Below, in pieces: positions 29,580-42,060 of a stretch of DNA of 64,000 nucleotides; the first letter of the stretch is position 1; every line of letters starts with the position of its first letter. Made by a program: the position numbers and the translations under genes. The notes under the pieces were generated by a model. The model did no database searches, was not told the origin of the DNA, and worked only from the letters and a program-made list of their open reading frames with translations. Location of the stretch: assembly GCA_019722365.1 (NCBI GenBank), contig JADFUC010000892.1, positions 620,001-684,000 on the forward strand, given 5' to 3'. The DNA is from Lithospermum erythrorhizon (Eukaryota > Streptophyta > Magnoliopsida > Boraginales > Boraginaceae).

Positions 29580-29990
29580 TCATCTCACATTCCACTTAGC
29601 TCACTTCATATTTTCCAATAACCATATTATCTCATATTCCACTTAGCTCACTTCATATTTATGAGGTATAATCTTAGTATTCATCTTAATATCTCATATT
29701 CCACTTAGCTCAATTTCCTTCAATAACCTTATTATTCTCACATATTCCACTTAAATCAATTTCCTTCAATAATCTCATTATTCATCTTATATCTTATACC
29801 TCATATTTCACTTTGCTCAATTTAATTTCCTTCAATAATCTTATTATTCATCTTATATCCCATATTCAACTTATTTCACTTCATATTTTCTCTAATTTCC
29901 TTCAATAATCTTATTATTATTACTACTACTTTATTTTTTTTTAATCAATAATCTAATTATTCATCTTATATCACATATTCCACTTAACTC
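29580..29990 (+). repeat. Tandem repeats in the PP2-A promoter/leader
   Basis: About eight imperfect copies of CATATTCCACTTAGCTCA, alternating with TTTCCTTCAATAATCTTATT and ATTCATCTTATAT, fill the 460 bp before the F-box gene start at 30041. The sequence is pyrimidine-rich and G-poor, as in many plant leaders. No TATA element can be assigned with certainty because the repeats themselves are AT-rich. Confidence 0.85.
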
Positions 29991-30040
29991 ACTTCAAATT
30001 TTCTCTCTTCTATAATCTTATTATTATTATTATTAATCAT

Positions 30041-32947
30041 ATGGGTGCAAATAGTTCCTCATCAAGGCCCGAAGAGCCCTACGAAAGCCCGATAACCCGG
30101 CCCAAACTCGAAGACATACCCGAAGCTTGTATAGCTTTAGTCCTATCCTACTTGGACCCACTTCAGATCTGCAAACTCGCACGTCTTAATCGGGCTTTTC
30201 GGGCCGCGTCTTCGGCTGATTTTATTTGGGAGACTAAATTGCCCCCTAATTACCCCTATATTCTTGACAAAGTTGGTAATGATGGGGATATTAAGAGGGG
30301 CAAAAAGGACATTTTCGCTACTCTTTCGAGACCCTTCTCGTTTGATGATGGGAATAAGGTATGTCATCTGGAAAATATAGTCGATTTTGACTTTTTATTG
30401 TTAGACTTTTTTAATTTTGATTTTTAATGGTTGACTTTTTTATGATTGATTTTTTCAATTTTGATTTAATAATGATAATTAGGTGTGTAATGTGTTAAAA
30501 AATAATTAATTTTGAATTTTTATGGTTGACTTTTTTCAATTTTGATTTGATGATGGTAATATGGTTAATTTTGATTTTTGGTGGTTGAATTTTTTGATTT
30601 TTCACTTAAATAATTTTATATTTGTTTTATATTTTGCTGAAAAAATACAAAAGAAATTGTTATTTTGAACTTATTTTACTATTGATATGATAATTTTGAT
30701 TCAAATGTGTTAATCAAGACTTGAATTTTGTTAATTTTGACTGTTCTAAATTAAAATTGACTAAAGTAGTAATTTATTGTTTAATTGAAGTTATAATCAA
30801 TTGAAATGCTTATGAATTTGAGTTTTTTGGCAATTAAATTGAATTAATGAGCTTCATGATGTATATATTAATTTTGATTTCAGGAGATGTGGATTGATAA
30901 AAGAACAGGAGGGATATGTGTTTCGATATCTTCGAAGGCCATGTCGATAACGGGGATCGATGATAGGAGGTATTGGAACCAGATTATCACTGATGAATCA
31001 AGGTGAGAACTTAATGATGTTAGTTAATCATGATGCTTAAATCCGATATTTGGTAGTTGTTTTGATTTCGTAAACATAATGTACTTAATTTGGGTGTTTT
31101 TTCATGTGTTATGAAGTCAAAGATTTTATGTTCTCGAACTATTGGATAAAATGGAATAATTTAAAATGGCTGGTTACACTAGCAACATTTCTTCAAGTAG
31201 TAGATAGTCCAATTCGGAAACATCATCTATGTTATCATAATAGGGGTAAGGGTGCGGACTATCCGAACCCTCTTATCCAGCTTAGGAGACTCTTCAGAGG
31301 CATTGCATCATGTTGATCTTGATGTTGAATGTACTTTAATTTGGTACAAAAAATATTTAAGTTACATAATTGTATGACATCTGCATTTTGTATGCATAAT
31401 CAATATTGGTACTCATAGTCGGACTAGAGCATATTAGCATAGTGGTTAAGCACCTAAACTGGATTCTTAAATGAGAAGGGTATAAAATATCACATGGTCA
31501 CCAGTAACGTGTACTCTAGTTTCCATTTTTATTAGATATTATGTGAACTTTTTGGAGTCTAGGAAATAAAATAAAGTAACTTTTATAAATAGCTAAGTAA
31601 CAACGAAAGTATCAATCATATTATGTGTGTTTTGTGGATAATGAGTGAGTGATGGAGTAAAGGGAAAAAAGTTAATTGAAATCTTATTTTTCAATTCTTT
31701 TTAATTGACGTTCTAAATTTTTTAATGTATAAATCCGACCATGAACTTGAATTCTTATGCAAAGATATAAAAAACAATATTGTAAAAATATTTTTATTTA
31801 AAATCCAATAATATTAACTTTATACTTTTATAAAAAAATGAACAATAACTACTTGATGATCAAATTAAAGTTTAATATAAAAGTAAAAATGGTAATTAAA
31901 ACGAATTCAGATAAGTATAAAAATACTCATTGGGTCACTGAATAATTTGAAACAACCAGTTGCAACGCGAATATACTTTGTTTTTTACGCTTAGCCCGGT
32001 GATGTAATCTCATTTCTTTTAAATTTCATCCTGCTTTGAGAACATCGAATTAAACTTGTAACCAGAAAGTCTCTAGAGACTTAAATATCTTATGTTTAAT
32101 CCTCACCGTACAATGGGCACATGAATTTTGAAAAAGTTTCCGCTAAAGAACTTTTTTATTTTCTTTCATGTTTGTATTTGGATTAAGAAACTAGAAGTCT
32201 TTATTAGTATATTAGAGTTTGATAAGAAATAAATAATTTTCTTCTAATTGATGATTGGTTTGGATAAGGACTGGATAATTTTCTTCTAATTGATGATTGG
32301 TTTGGATAAGGACTGGATAATGGTTTGACCATTCTTCCATTACACAACACTCCATCTATTTCCAAATACTTGACAACAAATATAATAGAACTAGACATAT
32401 TAAACAATATTCTTCAATAATGATTGCTAAACAAACATGGGGGGAAGGGGCGGGTTGGCCTGCAATTATAATGTATAATTTGTTCACGACGCTCCATTGT
32501 CTGAGCAACCACATTATGTTTTCTGTTTGCAGATTCCAAACAATCGCATACCTTCAACAAATATGGTGGCTTGAAGTAGACGGGGACTTGGAGTTCCAGT
32601 TTCCAGCAGGAAGATATAGTATGTTCTTCAGACTCCAATTAGGGAAGGTAACTAAAAGGCATGGCCGGCGTGCATCCAATTCCGATAATATACATGGTTG
32701 GGACATTAAACCCGTCGAGTTTCAGTTAACAACACAGGATGGCCAACATGCCGTGTCACAGAAAACATTGGACAATGTAGGAACATGGGTAAACTACCAT
32801 GTCGGAGATTTTGTTGTTGGAAAAAACAATGTTTCAACGAAGATTAAGTTTTCTTTGACTCAGATTGATTGCACACACACTAAAGGTGGTCTGAGTGTCG
32901 ATTCAGTTTTGATATGCCCGTCCAACATAGAGAAAGAGCATCTCTAG
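30041..32947 (+). CDS. PP2A13: F-box protein PP2-A13-like (F-box plus phloem protein 2 lectin-like domain)
   Basis: Predicted SCF substrate receptor: the N-terminal F-box binds SKP1/ASK and the PP2 domain is lectin-like. Exons 30041-30358, 30884-31002 and 32533-32947 join in frame to 283 residues, matching the usual 285-290. The start MGANSSSS is typical, with a Gly2 that could be N-myristoylated. The F-box lies at about residues 22-68 ([40 protein letters not shown]). It is followed by the family marker [10 protein letters not shown], then [16 protein letters not shown] and GIDDRRYW. The PP2 core holds [43 protein letters not shown] and [10 protein letters not shown]. Both introns are GT-AG; intron 2 is 1.5 kb and holds a perfect 42-bp tandem duplication. 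No break is seen, so the gene looks functional. The choice of A13 over close paralogues A11, A12 and A15 is by general resemblance. Confidence 0.95.
32233..32316. repeat. Perfect 42-bp tandem duplication in PP2-A intron 2
   Basis: Two identical 42-bp units, 32233-32274 and 32275-32316, beginning ATAATTTTCTTCTAATTG and ending GGATAAGGACTGG. There is no mismatch between copies, so the duplication is recent. It lies about 220 bp before the exon 3 acceptor. Confidence 0.97.
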
Positions 32948-33639
32948 CGCAATCAGGAGGATGGTCGCGGTACACTAATCTTTTACTAGTTTTTTAGGTT
33001 TTAAGTTTAGTTTCAGCCCCTGGAATAAAACAGGTGGTGCAGAGTTAGTCTTTGGGGGACTTGTACTGTTTTTGTTGGGAGAAATAGTGTGTTGTTTTTG
33101 TTCCTCTTCTATCCTAGTTTCAATTTTTCACTGTTAAGTTTGATACTTCTTGTACATACAGGTACTTGTTGAAATATTGAACCTTTTTTGGTGTCTTGTT
33201 CATTATGTCTCCTTTATTTAATTATTATTATTGTGTGGATGATCATAGTTGTAACTGGAAGAATTTGGTGCTTTTATTGATTAACACTACAGTATGGAAT
33301 TGTGATAGGATGAGTTTTATCGGTTTTAGGGGAGAAAAAACCGGTTTCGATTTCGTTTTTTTTAGGGGTAAAATCGGTCCGGTTAACTTGAAACCGGTTT
33401 CGGTTTGGACGATTTGGGCTTTATTATTGATTACTTTTATGATTTATATTTTTTTTTTTGAAGGGCGGGGGTACGGAAGAGCATATTTTGAGATTAACTT
33501 GTTTGATTCTTTGGACTGATAAAATTCTTAGATGATTACATCAAACAAAAAAAACTTCAAAACCAAATGCAATATCCAAATATCAAGTTCAACAATACTA
33601 AAAAATTCCAGAGAAATAAGAATTAAAGTCCAGAATTCA

Positions 33640-34040
33640 AATATAAAAAATCAAAATCAACAAACATAACTATTGTTATCTATTCTCAATTTAATAACCA
33701 AAATCAACAAACATAACTACTGTTATCTATTCTCAGTTTACTAATCAAAATGAACAAACAAACACAATTTTAGGTTTTTCACATATATACTCGCACAAAC
33801 TATCTTGTTTGTTGATTTTAGTATTTTATATACTAAACTCCTTCATCAAATAAATCTAGAAATATAAAAAAAAACATAACTCATCGATGTATAATATGTC
33901 CGGTAAAACTTAAAACAAGGAAAAAAAATTAAAATTCGAAATGAAAAAAAATTGAGATAATAAACTAAAATTAAACATAATCAAATATTAAAAATAATAA
34001 ACTAAAATTAAACATAATCAAATATTAGAAATAATAGCTA
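33640..34040. repeat. Short tandem repeats downstream of the PP2-A gene
   Basis: A unit of about 49 bp (AAAATCAACAAACATAACTA, TTATCTATTCTCA) occurs about two and a quarter times at 33650-33765. A second unit of about 37 bp (AATAATAAACTAAAATTAAA, CATAATCAAATATTA) repeats at 33940-34035. Both are AT-rich and non-coding. The stretch 32948-37511 otherwise holds no recognisable gene. Confidence 0.75.
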
Positions 34041-36900
34041 AAAATTAAACAAATAATCAAAAAATTGAAATTCGAAATGAAAATATAAAATATACCAATT
34101 GAGAGTTGAGACTATTACAGGATTTTTTTTGAGAATTGAAGGGGAGAAAGAGGGGGTTTGAGACTTTGAAGTTCAACCGTTGAGGAGAATAAGAGCACTG
34201 AATTATGAAAATAGGATTTTGTTTAGTAATAAGTCTTATTAGTTATTGTTGGAAAGATAAGATATTTGAGAAATAATTAATGGAGTTGAACAATTAGTTA
34301 TGCAATGCGTTATTCATTTAAGTTTAAGTTCGTATATACGTTCGATTATATATAGTAATGTTCGTATTCACGATGAGTCGAGATGGCGTTAGGGTTATAA
34401 TGAGCTGCCCAGGGTCATTTCATAATTAATATAATAATATATAATGTTCGGTTAACGTGGTAGTATATGACTTTTGTCAATCGAGCTGAAGGTGTTCATT
34501 ACAACAGCGAGTCATAATTTAATTATAACTTTCGGGTTTAAGCGAAACTATATAAACGTTGGGGCAAAATTATAATTGTGGAAGAGAGAAGTGCCCACTG
34601 ATTAGGCTATATTGATGAAAGGATAGAGTTTCGGAATCTTCTTTCAAGTAATATAATTTCTAGAATATTACGCTTGCTTTCACGTCACATTTTTATTTTA
34701 GGGATAAGAAATTAGAAGATTACAGAACTCCCCGCTTCCACATTATAGTGAGCTATTATGATGTTTAACGAGGTGGGTAGGCTTTTGATTAACTCACGAG
34801 CCCCTAAAAGTATGGATTTTGGTGCCTATATAAAGATCACTTTTTGAAGATGAAAACTTGCTCGTTCACTTTTGTGAGAAGTAAAAAACTACACACTCGC
34901 TACATATTTTGGTGCCTTTAGTAGATTGGAGAGAAATTCAGCAGATTTTTAGCCCAACTTGAAGTAGTTTAATATTATTTTAAATGAGTTCTAGTAAAAC
35001 TCTGGGAGGTTCTTGTTAAACTCGTTGGTGTGGACAATCTTAGGGAACTTGATACCTTTGGATGCTGGGTGGTCTTCATCATGATATTTTCTTTGTTGTT
35101 ATTATATATTAATTATTCACGAAGAGCGGTACACATATTTTATGTCTCTTGGTATTATTTCCTCTATTTGGTAGTGATCATGAATTAGTATCAATAGTAT
35201 TGTAGAATATTATTCATGCGTTAGAAACACCAAAAGTTATTAGTAGTATAATAGCTAATTTTATTTTAAAAAAACATAAATAATAAACCGGACCGGTTAT
35301 AATCCGGTTTGGCGGGCAACAATAACCCGGATCTGATCCGGGCCTATATTGGGGCTTAAAAAGTCAGGCCCCGTGCCAATATCCGAAAAAACCGCGGATC
35401 GGACCCGGATTAATTTTTTAATCGAATCCAACTAAACCTAGATTTCTGCAAGTGGACATATTAAAGTGTCAAGGTTCTGTCTAAATTCTCTACGGAATAT
35501 TTAAGGGAATGATTATACACACTAAACCGTGAAGGGGTGAAATTACGTTTTTGCCCAACAACCACGTTGGTCGATCGTGATAGTAGTTAACGAGGGCAGT
35601 GCTTGTCACTATAAACGACCACTCTACTCGTTTGGTTTGAATTGAAATATCTCTAGTCATCGTCTTCACTCCACACCTAATCAGAAGGCGTTAAAGGGCA
35701 AAATTAGCGGAAAGATGCGATGCGTCTTTGGTTTTTTTATACACGTACTTACTAACAATGATGGGCAATTGAAAGATATGTATGTACAGATTTTATACAC
35801 CTAGTTACTAAGAATGGTGGTGGTGGGCAATAGATATTTACAGTTGGAATAAAGTATTTGATGAAATGAAATTTAGTTATGCTTTTGCTGAGTATACCAA
35901 GTTGGACAATTAATTTGTGTTGAAAACAATTAATAATACTCCCCAACATACATAAGCTTTATCCTTTCAATTCATTATGTTAATTCGAATTTGGATAATT
36001 GGATCCAAATGGATGTTAATAAATTTAGTTAATGATTTGTTGTCCTTTTTCCTTCCTTTGGAGTCCCCCAATTGTTTACATATTGCTGAAATGAGGGGAT
36101 ATATAGGTATTTTTTGGGATGTCATGCAATTTTATATCCAAGAATTGTACTACTAGTTCTTTAGTACTCCCATTGAATTTGCCCCCACCAGCATAGACTA
36201 ATAGCAAATGCACTAATAGGCTGGATCAAGAATCCAATTTCAAGTCTTGGTAGCCAACGGCGCAAGAGTTTCACATTAAATAAGGAGTTGGACTCAAATC
36301 CAAGTCACCATGATTTAATCCGTTACAATTTGTTGAGGTCGAGAAATATCGTGGCCAAAATTTGTATATAAAGAGACGAGGAATACATATTAATTTTATA
36401 AAATCTTAATAAAATTAATTTTTTTTTTAATTAGGGAGACTCTTGTTGCCTCTGAATTAGTCTTGAGCGTATGGGAATTACCAATGGCACTACGGTCAAG
36501 TGTAACAAGAGTTTGAATAGTAAGAATGTATAAGAATAATACAAAGCAACAAAAGAATCACTAATTTTTTTCACTAAAAATCTAAAAGAGAATCTTTGTT
36601 TTTTGTTTTTACAGTTTAGATTTTTATCTATGGTTGCTAGATTTTGTCACAGACAATGTGAACTGTTGGATACTTGAACATCATCAACTATAGTACTCAA
36701 GTAAAGTTCTGCTGTCTTAACTGGTCCCCACTCAGAACCTTAGTCCAAATGGAAAATGTTCAATATACGTTTCTTCTAACCAATCAAGATTTAAGGGTCC
36801 CTTTAGGAGTTAGGATGCCTGAACTTTGACTCCATCCAAAGAGATTTGGATTCTATTTTTTATTATATTAATTTTTCATTTTTTTATATATACTATACCG
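34041..36900. other. Intergenic, no gene recognised
   Basis: AT-rich sequence. Near 35285-35420 (and at 33320-33400) are short runs of CCGGTT/AACCGG words such as GGACCGGTTATAATCCGGTT, a low-complexity pattern frequent in plant intergenic DNA. No open frame resembles a known family. Confidence 0.4.
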
Positions 36901-37160
36901 AGTTAGAGTTGAATGGTGATGTATTTATATAGTCGACTCGGTTTAGTGGATAATATCTTGTATAGTAGGTGAACCATTATCATTAGAGTTGAATGGTGAC
37001 GTTGTATTTATATAGTCGACGAGATTTAGTGGATACATACTTGGTTTGGTTTATAGTTTACGGAGTAGTTTTTAGTATCTTGTATATTAGGTGAACCATC
37101 ACCTTGGTAATGTTTTTAGTATGTTCAATATTAGGTGAACCATCACCTTGGTAATGTTCC
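36900..37160. repeat. Compound tandem repeats upstream of the ATL-like gene
   Basis: AGAGTTGAATGGTGA followed by GTATTTATATAGTCGAC occurs twice (about 36905 and 36985). ATATTAGGTGAACCATCACC with TTGGTAATG occurs twice near 37090 and 37130, with a looser copy at 36965. They lie about 350-600 bp upstream of the start codon, within likely promoter DNA. Confidence 0.8.
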
Positions 37161-37511
37161 TCTGCCTATTTCCTTTATTGGGTAGCTTTAAAAATCAAAT
37201 CTTGGCTTGTTCTGCATAATGATTGAGTTCCAGAAAGTTTGAGCCTTTTTCTGTTTGTTGGTAGATCTTGCTTCTGATATTAGGTTTATGTTTGTCCTTT
37301 AGCTTACCATTATACTGTTTGTTGAGTTTGTTTATACTATTTAACTTAGAATCTGGGGGTGCGGCTTTCGTGGTTAAACACTCAATTGTAAGGGTAGAGT
37401 CGAGGTTCAAACCTAGAAACTGATCTTTGTTATGGTGTTGGCTATCTAACTTTGCTATTAGGTGTTTGATTTTAAAGCATTAAGATTGTAGAGATAGACT
37501 TGGGTTTAAGG

Positions 37512-38901
37512 ATGTTTGGGTCAGGAGTGAATTTGATTACAACAATAATTGGATTTGGGATGAGTGCTACTTTCATTGTGTTTGTCTGCACTAGATTGAT
37601 CTGTGGGAGACTCCGCCGGATAGATTCCAGACATATGTTTGAGATTGACTCCAGGATGGACTTTGATATGATGGTAATTTCTTCATCCGCTGATTTTATT
37701 ACTTATTAGAAGCTCATATTCAACTATATTTTCCATTCCATTATCAACATTGATAAGTTCTTGATGGACAACCAACAGTTTGCTACTCCTAATTATTGTG
37801 CATCAGTGAGATTTAGGAATGATATTCCTATTAATTTCTTTGTGTGTGTGTGTGTGGGTCATAATGGAAATTAGGCCTTCAATTTTAAGTGCATGCTGTT
37901 GTCATGCAATCAATGTGCTTGGTTTCTCTTTGATTGTTCAAACTATTTAAACTCGTTGGCAAAACCAATTGTTTTACGATACTGAAGAGACGGAGGCTGC
38001 TATGACTTGGATTTATTATTGTGGTTCTTCTTTTTCGAGTTTATTTCATCACCTTGTCTCTTATTGTTCTCGAACTGAAAAATAATCAGTTTCTCACTTC
38101 TGGCAGCCAGAATATCGGATTAGTGGCCTTGATCCTGCTGTAGTTGCTGCAATCCCCACAATAAAGTTTTACCGAGAGAGTTTTGGTACCCTTGAAGATG
38201 CACAGTAAGTGAAGCCTTTACTCGTGTACTATAAGACATCAAAAGAGCCATTAATCATTTAATTATTATAGGAGCTGATCATCATGCTGACTTTCAAATG
38301 TAACCAGTTAAAATATCTAAATATGTGTTCTTAATCACTGTTTTGAAACCATGCTCAAAGACATTAAGACGTGTGGCATTGTTATATTCAGTGTCCAAGT
38401 TTACAAAAGATGCTGGTTTCTAGTTTAGGCATTCCTATAATCTGGTTTATTGTGGAGTTGCAAATATTAGAAAGTTTGTGACTTTGTGCTAATAAATTAC
38501 GAGAGTTCAAAAGTCTATTTGCTATTTATCGAGTTTAGATCTACAGGTGTGTCATATGCTTGGGGGAGTATGAAGAGAAAGAGGTTCTGAGGATTATGCC
38601 CAGATGCGGCCATACTTTTCATCTTTCTTGCATTGATGTATGGTTAAAGAGACAGTCCACCTGCCCAGTTTGCCGTCTTCCTGTGCAGGATTCCTTAGAA
38701 AATGAATCGATCCCATCTGCAACTCTTGGAAGTGAAGCCCAATCGTTTGATAACTCTGGAATGCCAAATGAACACTCTCGATCATGGCTACTGGCAACTG
38801 CTGAACAATCAGAAGTTCATAGGAACAATGAAGTGTCTGAAAGTTATGTTACAATAGAAGTGGGGTCTGGTGCTGCCGAAATTGCACAAGCAAGATCATG
38901 A
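37512..38901 (+). CDS. RING-H2 E3 ubiquitin ligase, membrane-anchored, ATL-like
   Basis: Predicted RING-type ubiquitin ligase. Exons 37512-37673, 38107-38204 and 38547-38901 join in frame to 204 residues. The start is the ATG at 37512 (MFGSGVNL). A hydrophobic stretch at about residues 5-30 (LITTIIGFGMSATFIVFVC) is a membrane anchor. It is followed by basic residues, and by an ATL-type GLD motif (ISGLDPAVVAAIPTIKF). The RING-H2 finger is complete: CVIC, 15 residues, C-G-H-TF-H-LS-C, 10 residues, CPVC (CX2C-X15-C-X1-H-X2-H-X2-C-X10-CX2C). Trp in DVWLKRQSTC is the E2-contact position. The C-terminal 80 residues are Ser/Glu-rich and probably disordered. Introns are GT-AG; intron 1 has a short TG repeat near 37843-37858. 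The exact ATL number cannot be told. Confidence 0.92.
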
Positions 38902-39200
38902 CACTCGGAGTTAGATCATCTATCTTCTACTCTAGCTTCCTGGTTTGAGGTGCAATCAATTGATAAAAACCTCCATTGTTATAGACTCTAGTAGAAACGA
39001 CACCTGAATTTTGTGCCACAGAGATTCATAGTTAGTTAAAAATGTAGCCCTCTTCACTGTACACTAATGTGTCAACGTGGATAATAGTATATCCAAATTT
39101 CAGATTATCATGCTAAGTTCCTCTTAGAAGTCTTATGGAGGTTTCAAATTGGTTCAAATCTTGATGGTTGATAACAACCTTAATCAATAGAAAAATGTGA

Positions 39201-41050
39201 CTATTGCATGTCTTCGTCAAGATTAAAAATTGAGTCTTTTAGAAGAAGACATCCAAGAATTCTACCATGTACAGAGGATGGTATTAAGGGTAGAGGAGAT
39301 TCTTTTGTTGATACTTCTGGTATGTACTCCAAATTATCTACATTTTCAGAATTCGATACCTGTGAAACTGAATATTGATGTTGTTGGATGAAGTTCCCCG
39401 AAACTACCTCATTGCCGAGAACCTCAGAGAGGGGAGGGGAAGGTAGTTGCTGGAGAATGGGGTCAAAAGGCATTGAGAATTCAGTTGCAAGTGTATCACC
39501 AGAGGACTGACACCGTGGCATGAAAATTTGCTGCTGCGAAGTGGTGTCATCTGGTGATGTTCTCTGGGCTGAACTATTACCGCTAGCGGCCTGATTGAAT
39601 GGAAGAATGAAATGCTGCAGGGGAATGATGTCAGGAGAAGTTGAAGAGTATATGTTACTGTATTCATTCGCAAGAGGGGTTGGAAAGTAGAGGTTAATCT
39701 GTTCATTCACAAGAATAGACAACTCCTCTGGAAAAGGTTCTTGGCCGAGGGTCCAGTTTGCTGACAACGGAGGGGTTTGAATCAAATTCTCATCGGAGTA
39801 ACCATAATCTTCTACTGAAAGAAGAGAAGTCTGGCTTTCATTCAATGTTGAAACTAATTGGTTTGTGTCTCCATTTGCAGGAGTCCTCGGAAGAGGTTCT
39901 GATCCTGGTGTCGAAATGCTGGTTGAAAAACATTTTTCTCCAACTTCAACTGATTTTCCATCACTAGACAATCGAAAACCAAGAAAGGATGTACAAGTAT
40001 CAGATTTCGAATGCCTGTTAGCATCAACCGAGGATCTTCCCTCAATGTCCATGAGTACGTGCTTCTTTGGATCGTTGTACACTCTAAAATTGCCCCTTAG
40101 CTTCATATTAGGAGCGTATCCATATTGAGTGTTCATGATCCCATTCCCATTACTGCATTGCGAATTTCTGACATTCGTCTGAAAATTTTTTGTATACATT
40201 GTTGCAGAAGGATATACCACATTTGGAAAAGTTCTTTCGAAAGGAGGCTCGTACATTCCATAGACGTTCCTTTCCAGGTAAGAATTTCGATATGAAAATT
40301 TTGAAACAAAAGGCGAAACACTTGATGATAAGCATTGATTTTGAACTGCCGTTGTTTGGTTCATTCCATGTAGAGAATTTGGCTCACTTTCTTGATAGCG
40401 TTTTAAGCACATTCGATATTTCTGAAAGATTAAAAACATAATTATAACAAGCTTAACATTTTCAGATATTAATTATAGCATCACAAGATATTCTGAATAA
40501 AAAAACATGATTTCTTGTATATGCACTGCTTAATGGTTGATACTGCATATCTTCTTTAAAGGTAAATGGAGATTTGAGGCCACACAATTGAAAAGAATGC
40601 TCATACTTTCATGGCCTAAAATTTCAATGGCTTCTAAAAACTTCTGATGCATTTCTCTAGTCCAGACCATCCTTGGCTTCTTTTCTGCAGGACCATCTTC
40701 ACTTCCATCCTTGCTCTCTTCATCTTCCTTTAAAGATTCTTCCCTGCGTCAACAGATTTACTCAGGGATTGATTTCATCACTTGTTGTTCTTGTGTCGCC
40801 CTCAGTTGAACCGAAAGCCTTCAAACTACCCTTTGATTCTCTTTCAAATTTTCCTTTTTTCCAATCTCTAATGAAGACTGCCAAGATTTTTTATGTCACT
40901 CGCATTCAAAACTTGACAATATATACAAAGCTACTTCCATTTTTCTGATATAACAACCCTTTCGTCGTCTGGAGACAATATATGCCACAAAGAAAGGACA
41001 TTTTTTGCCTGCTGTTGCCATGACAGGGGAAAGGGTATTTCTGGCCTTTT
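39201..41050 (-). pseudogene. Type-B response regulator-like (GARP/Myb) gene, 5'-truncated and frameshifted
   Basis: The last exon, 39201-40421, is open for 406 codons. It starts after CTTTCAG with KYRMCLKRYQESEPN, the end of a GARP DNA-binding domain, followed by a Ser/Gln/Pro-rich activation-like region. Upstream, minus strand about 40595-40750 encodes an acidic linker and KKPRMVWTREMHQKFLEAIE, the first GARP helix, ending at a possible donor (GAAA/GTATGAG). The middle GARP part that should read like AVPKKILELMNVPGLTREN is missing between them. Further up (40760-41050) pieces of a receiver-domain end appear in shifting frames (PDDERVVISE, YIVKF, FIRDWKK) with several single-base breaks. No earlier receiver sequence is found; repeats begin at 41230. 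The gene as given cannot make a normal type-B regulator. Consensus errors could explain some breaks but not the missing exon. Confidence 0.7.
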
Positions 41051-41229
41051 TTTTCGGCTACATCTTTCCATTTTTGTTTGAATTTGTTGATTTATTTATA
41101 AAATGAACAATAGAGTTGGGTTATTGGTGAGAAAAATATATAATTGGAAGCTCCCTATTATAGAGAGGAAATTGAAGGGTAGTTTGAAATTTTGATGACA
41201 ATTATGACTATTTTGAAAATAATTATACA

Positions 41230-42060
41230 TTTATTAAATTTTTTTTGGATAAAAGTACTTACACAAGCCGTAAATCAATAAACTCAATCACATAAAGATC
41301 AGAACACATATCGTGTGATTGTCACACGGTATGAACTAATAATATTGTGTGAAGTCACACCATTTACATATACACATGTTTTTTTTATACGTCATGATAT
41401 AAAAATTAGCCATATAAATAAAACTTTGACACATTTACCTATATAAGATTATAAATTGAAAATTTTAAGCTATAATAAAATTTAATTTAACACCTATATT
41501 TTTTATTGATTGTGTTTTCATTTTTATTTTATCAACTAATTAATTAGGATGTGTTATTTGAAAATAATTGTTTAACATCAATTTTTTGGTTAAAATACAA
41601 ACTTATGAAAAAGAACTTACACAAGCTATCATCAATCAACTCAATCAAATATAATTTTTATTGATTATGTTTTATTTTTTATTTTATCGCCTAATTAATT
41701 ATAATGTGTGGTTGAGAATAATTGTATTTTTTTTTTTCAAATTTTGGTTAAAAGTACAAACTTATGAAAAAAAGAACTACACGCAAGCTATGTCAAACCG
41801 CTCAATTAACTATATTATTTATTGATTATGTTTTCTTTTTTAGTTTATCAACTAATTAATTATGATGTATGGTTGAGAATAATTGTACCTTTATTCAAAT
41901 TTTTGGTTAAAAGTACAAACTTATGAAAAAGAACTTACACAATCTATGTCAATCAACTCAATCAACTATATTATTATATTATTTATAGATTATGTTTTCT
42001 TTTTTATTTTATCAATTATTAATTAATTATTTTTAAAATTAGTATCTTTATCTAATTAAA
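41230..42060. repeat. Tandem array of about 158-bp units
   Basis: About four units share GGTTAAAAGTACAAACTTAT, GAAAAAGAACTTACACAAGC, TCAATCAACTCAATCAA, TTATTGATTATGTTTTCTTT and CTAATTAATTATGATGTGTG. The clear copies start near 41583, 41743 and 41902; a first diverged copy starts near 41250. The array lies directly upstream of the truncated response-regulator gene, so it may mark the break that removed its 5' exons. Confidence 0.85.

Noticed and set aside
39404..40441. Several open frames overlapping the response-regulator last exon on both strands
   Set aside because: Shadows of the long minus-strand frame, which alone continues a GARP domain end.
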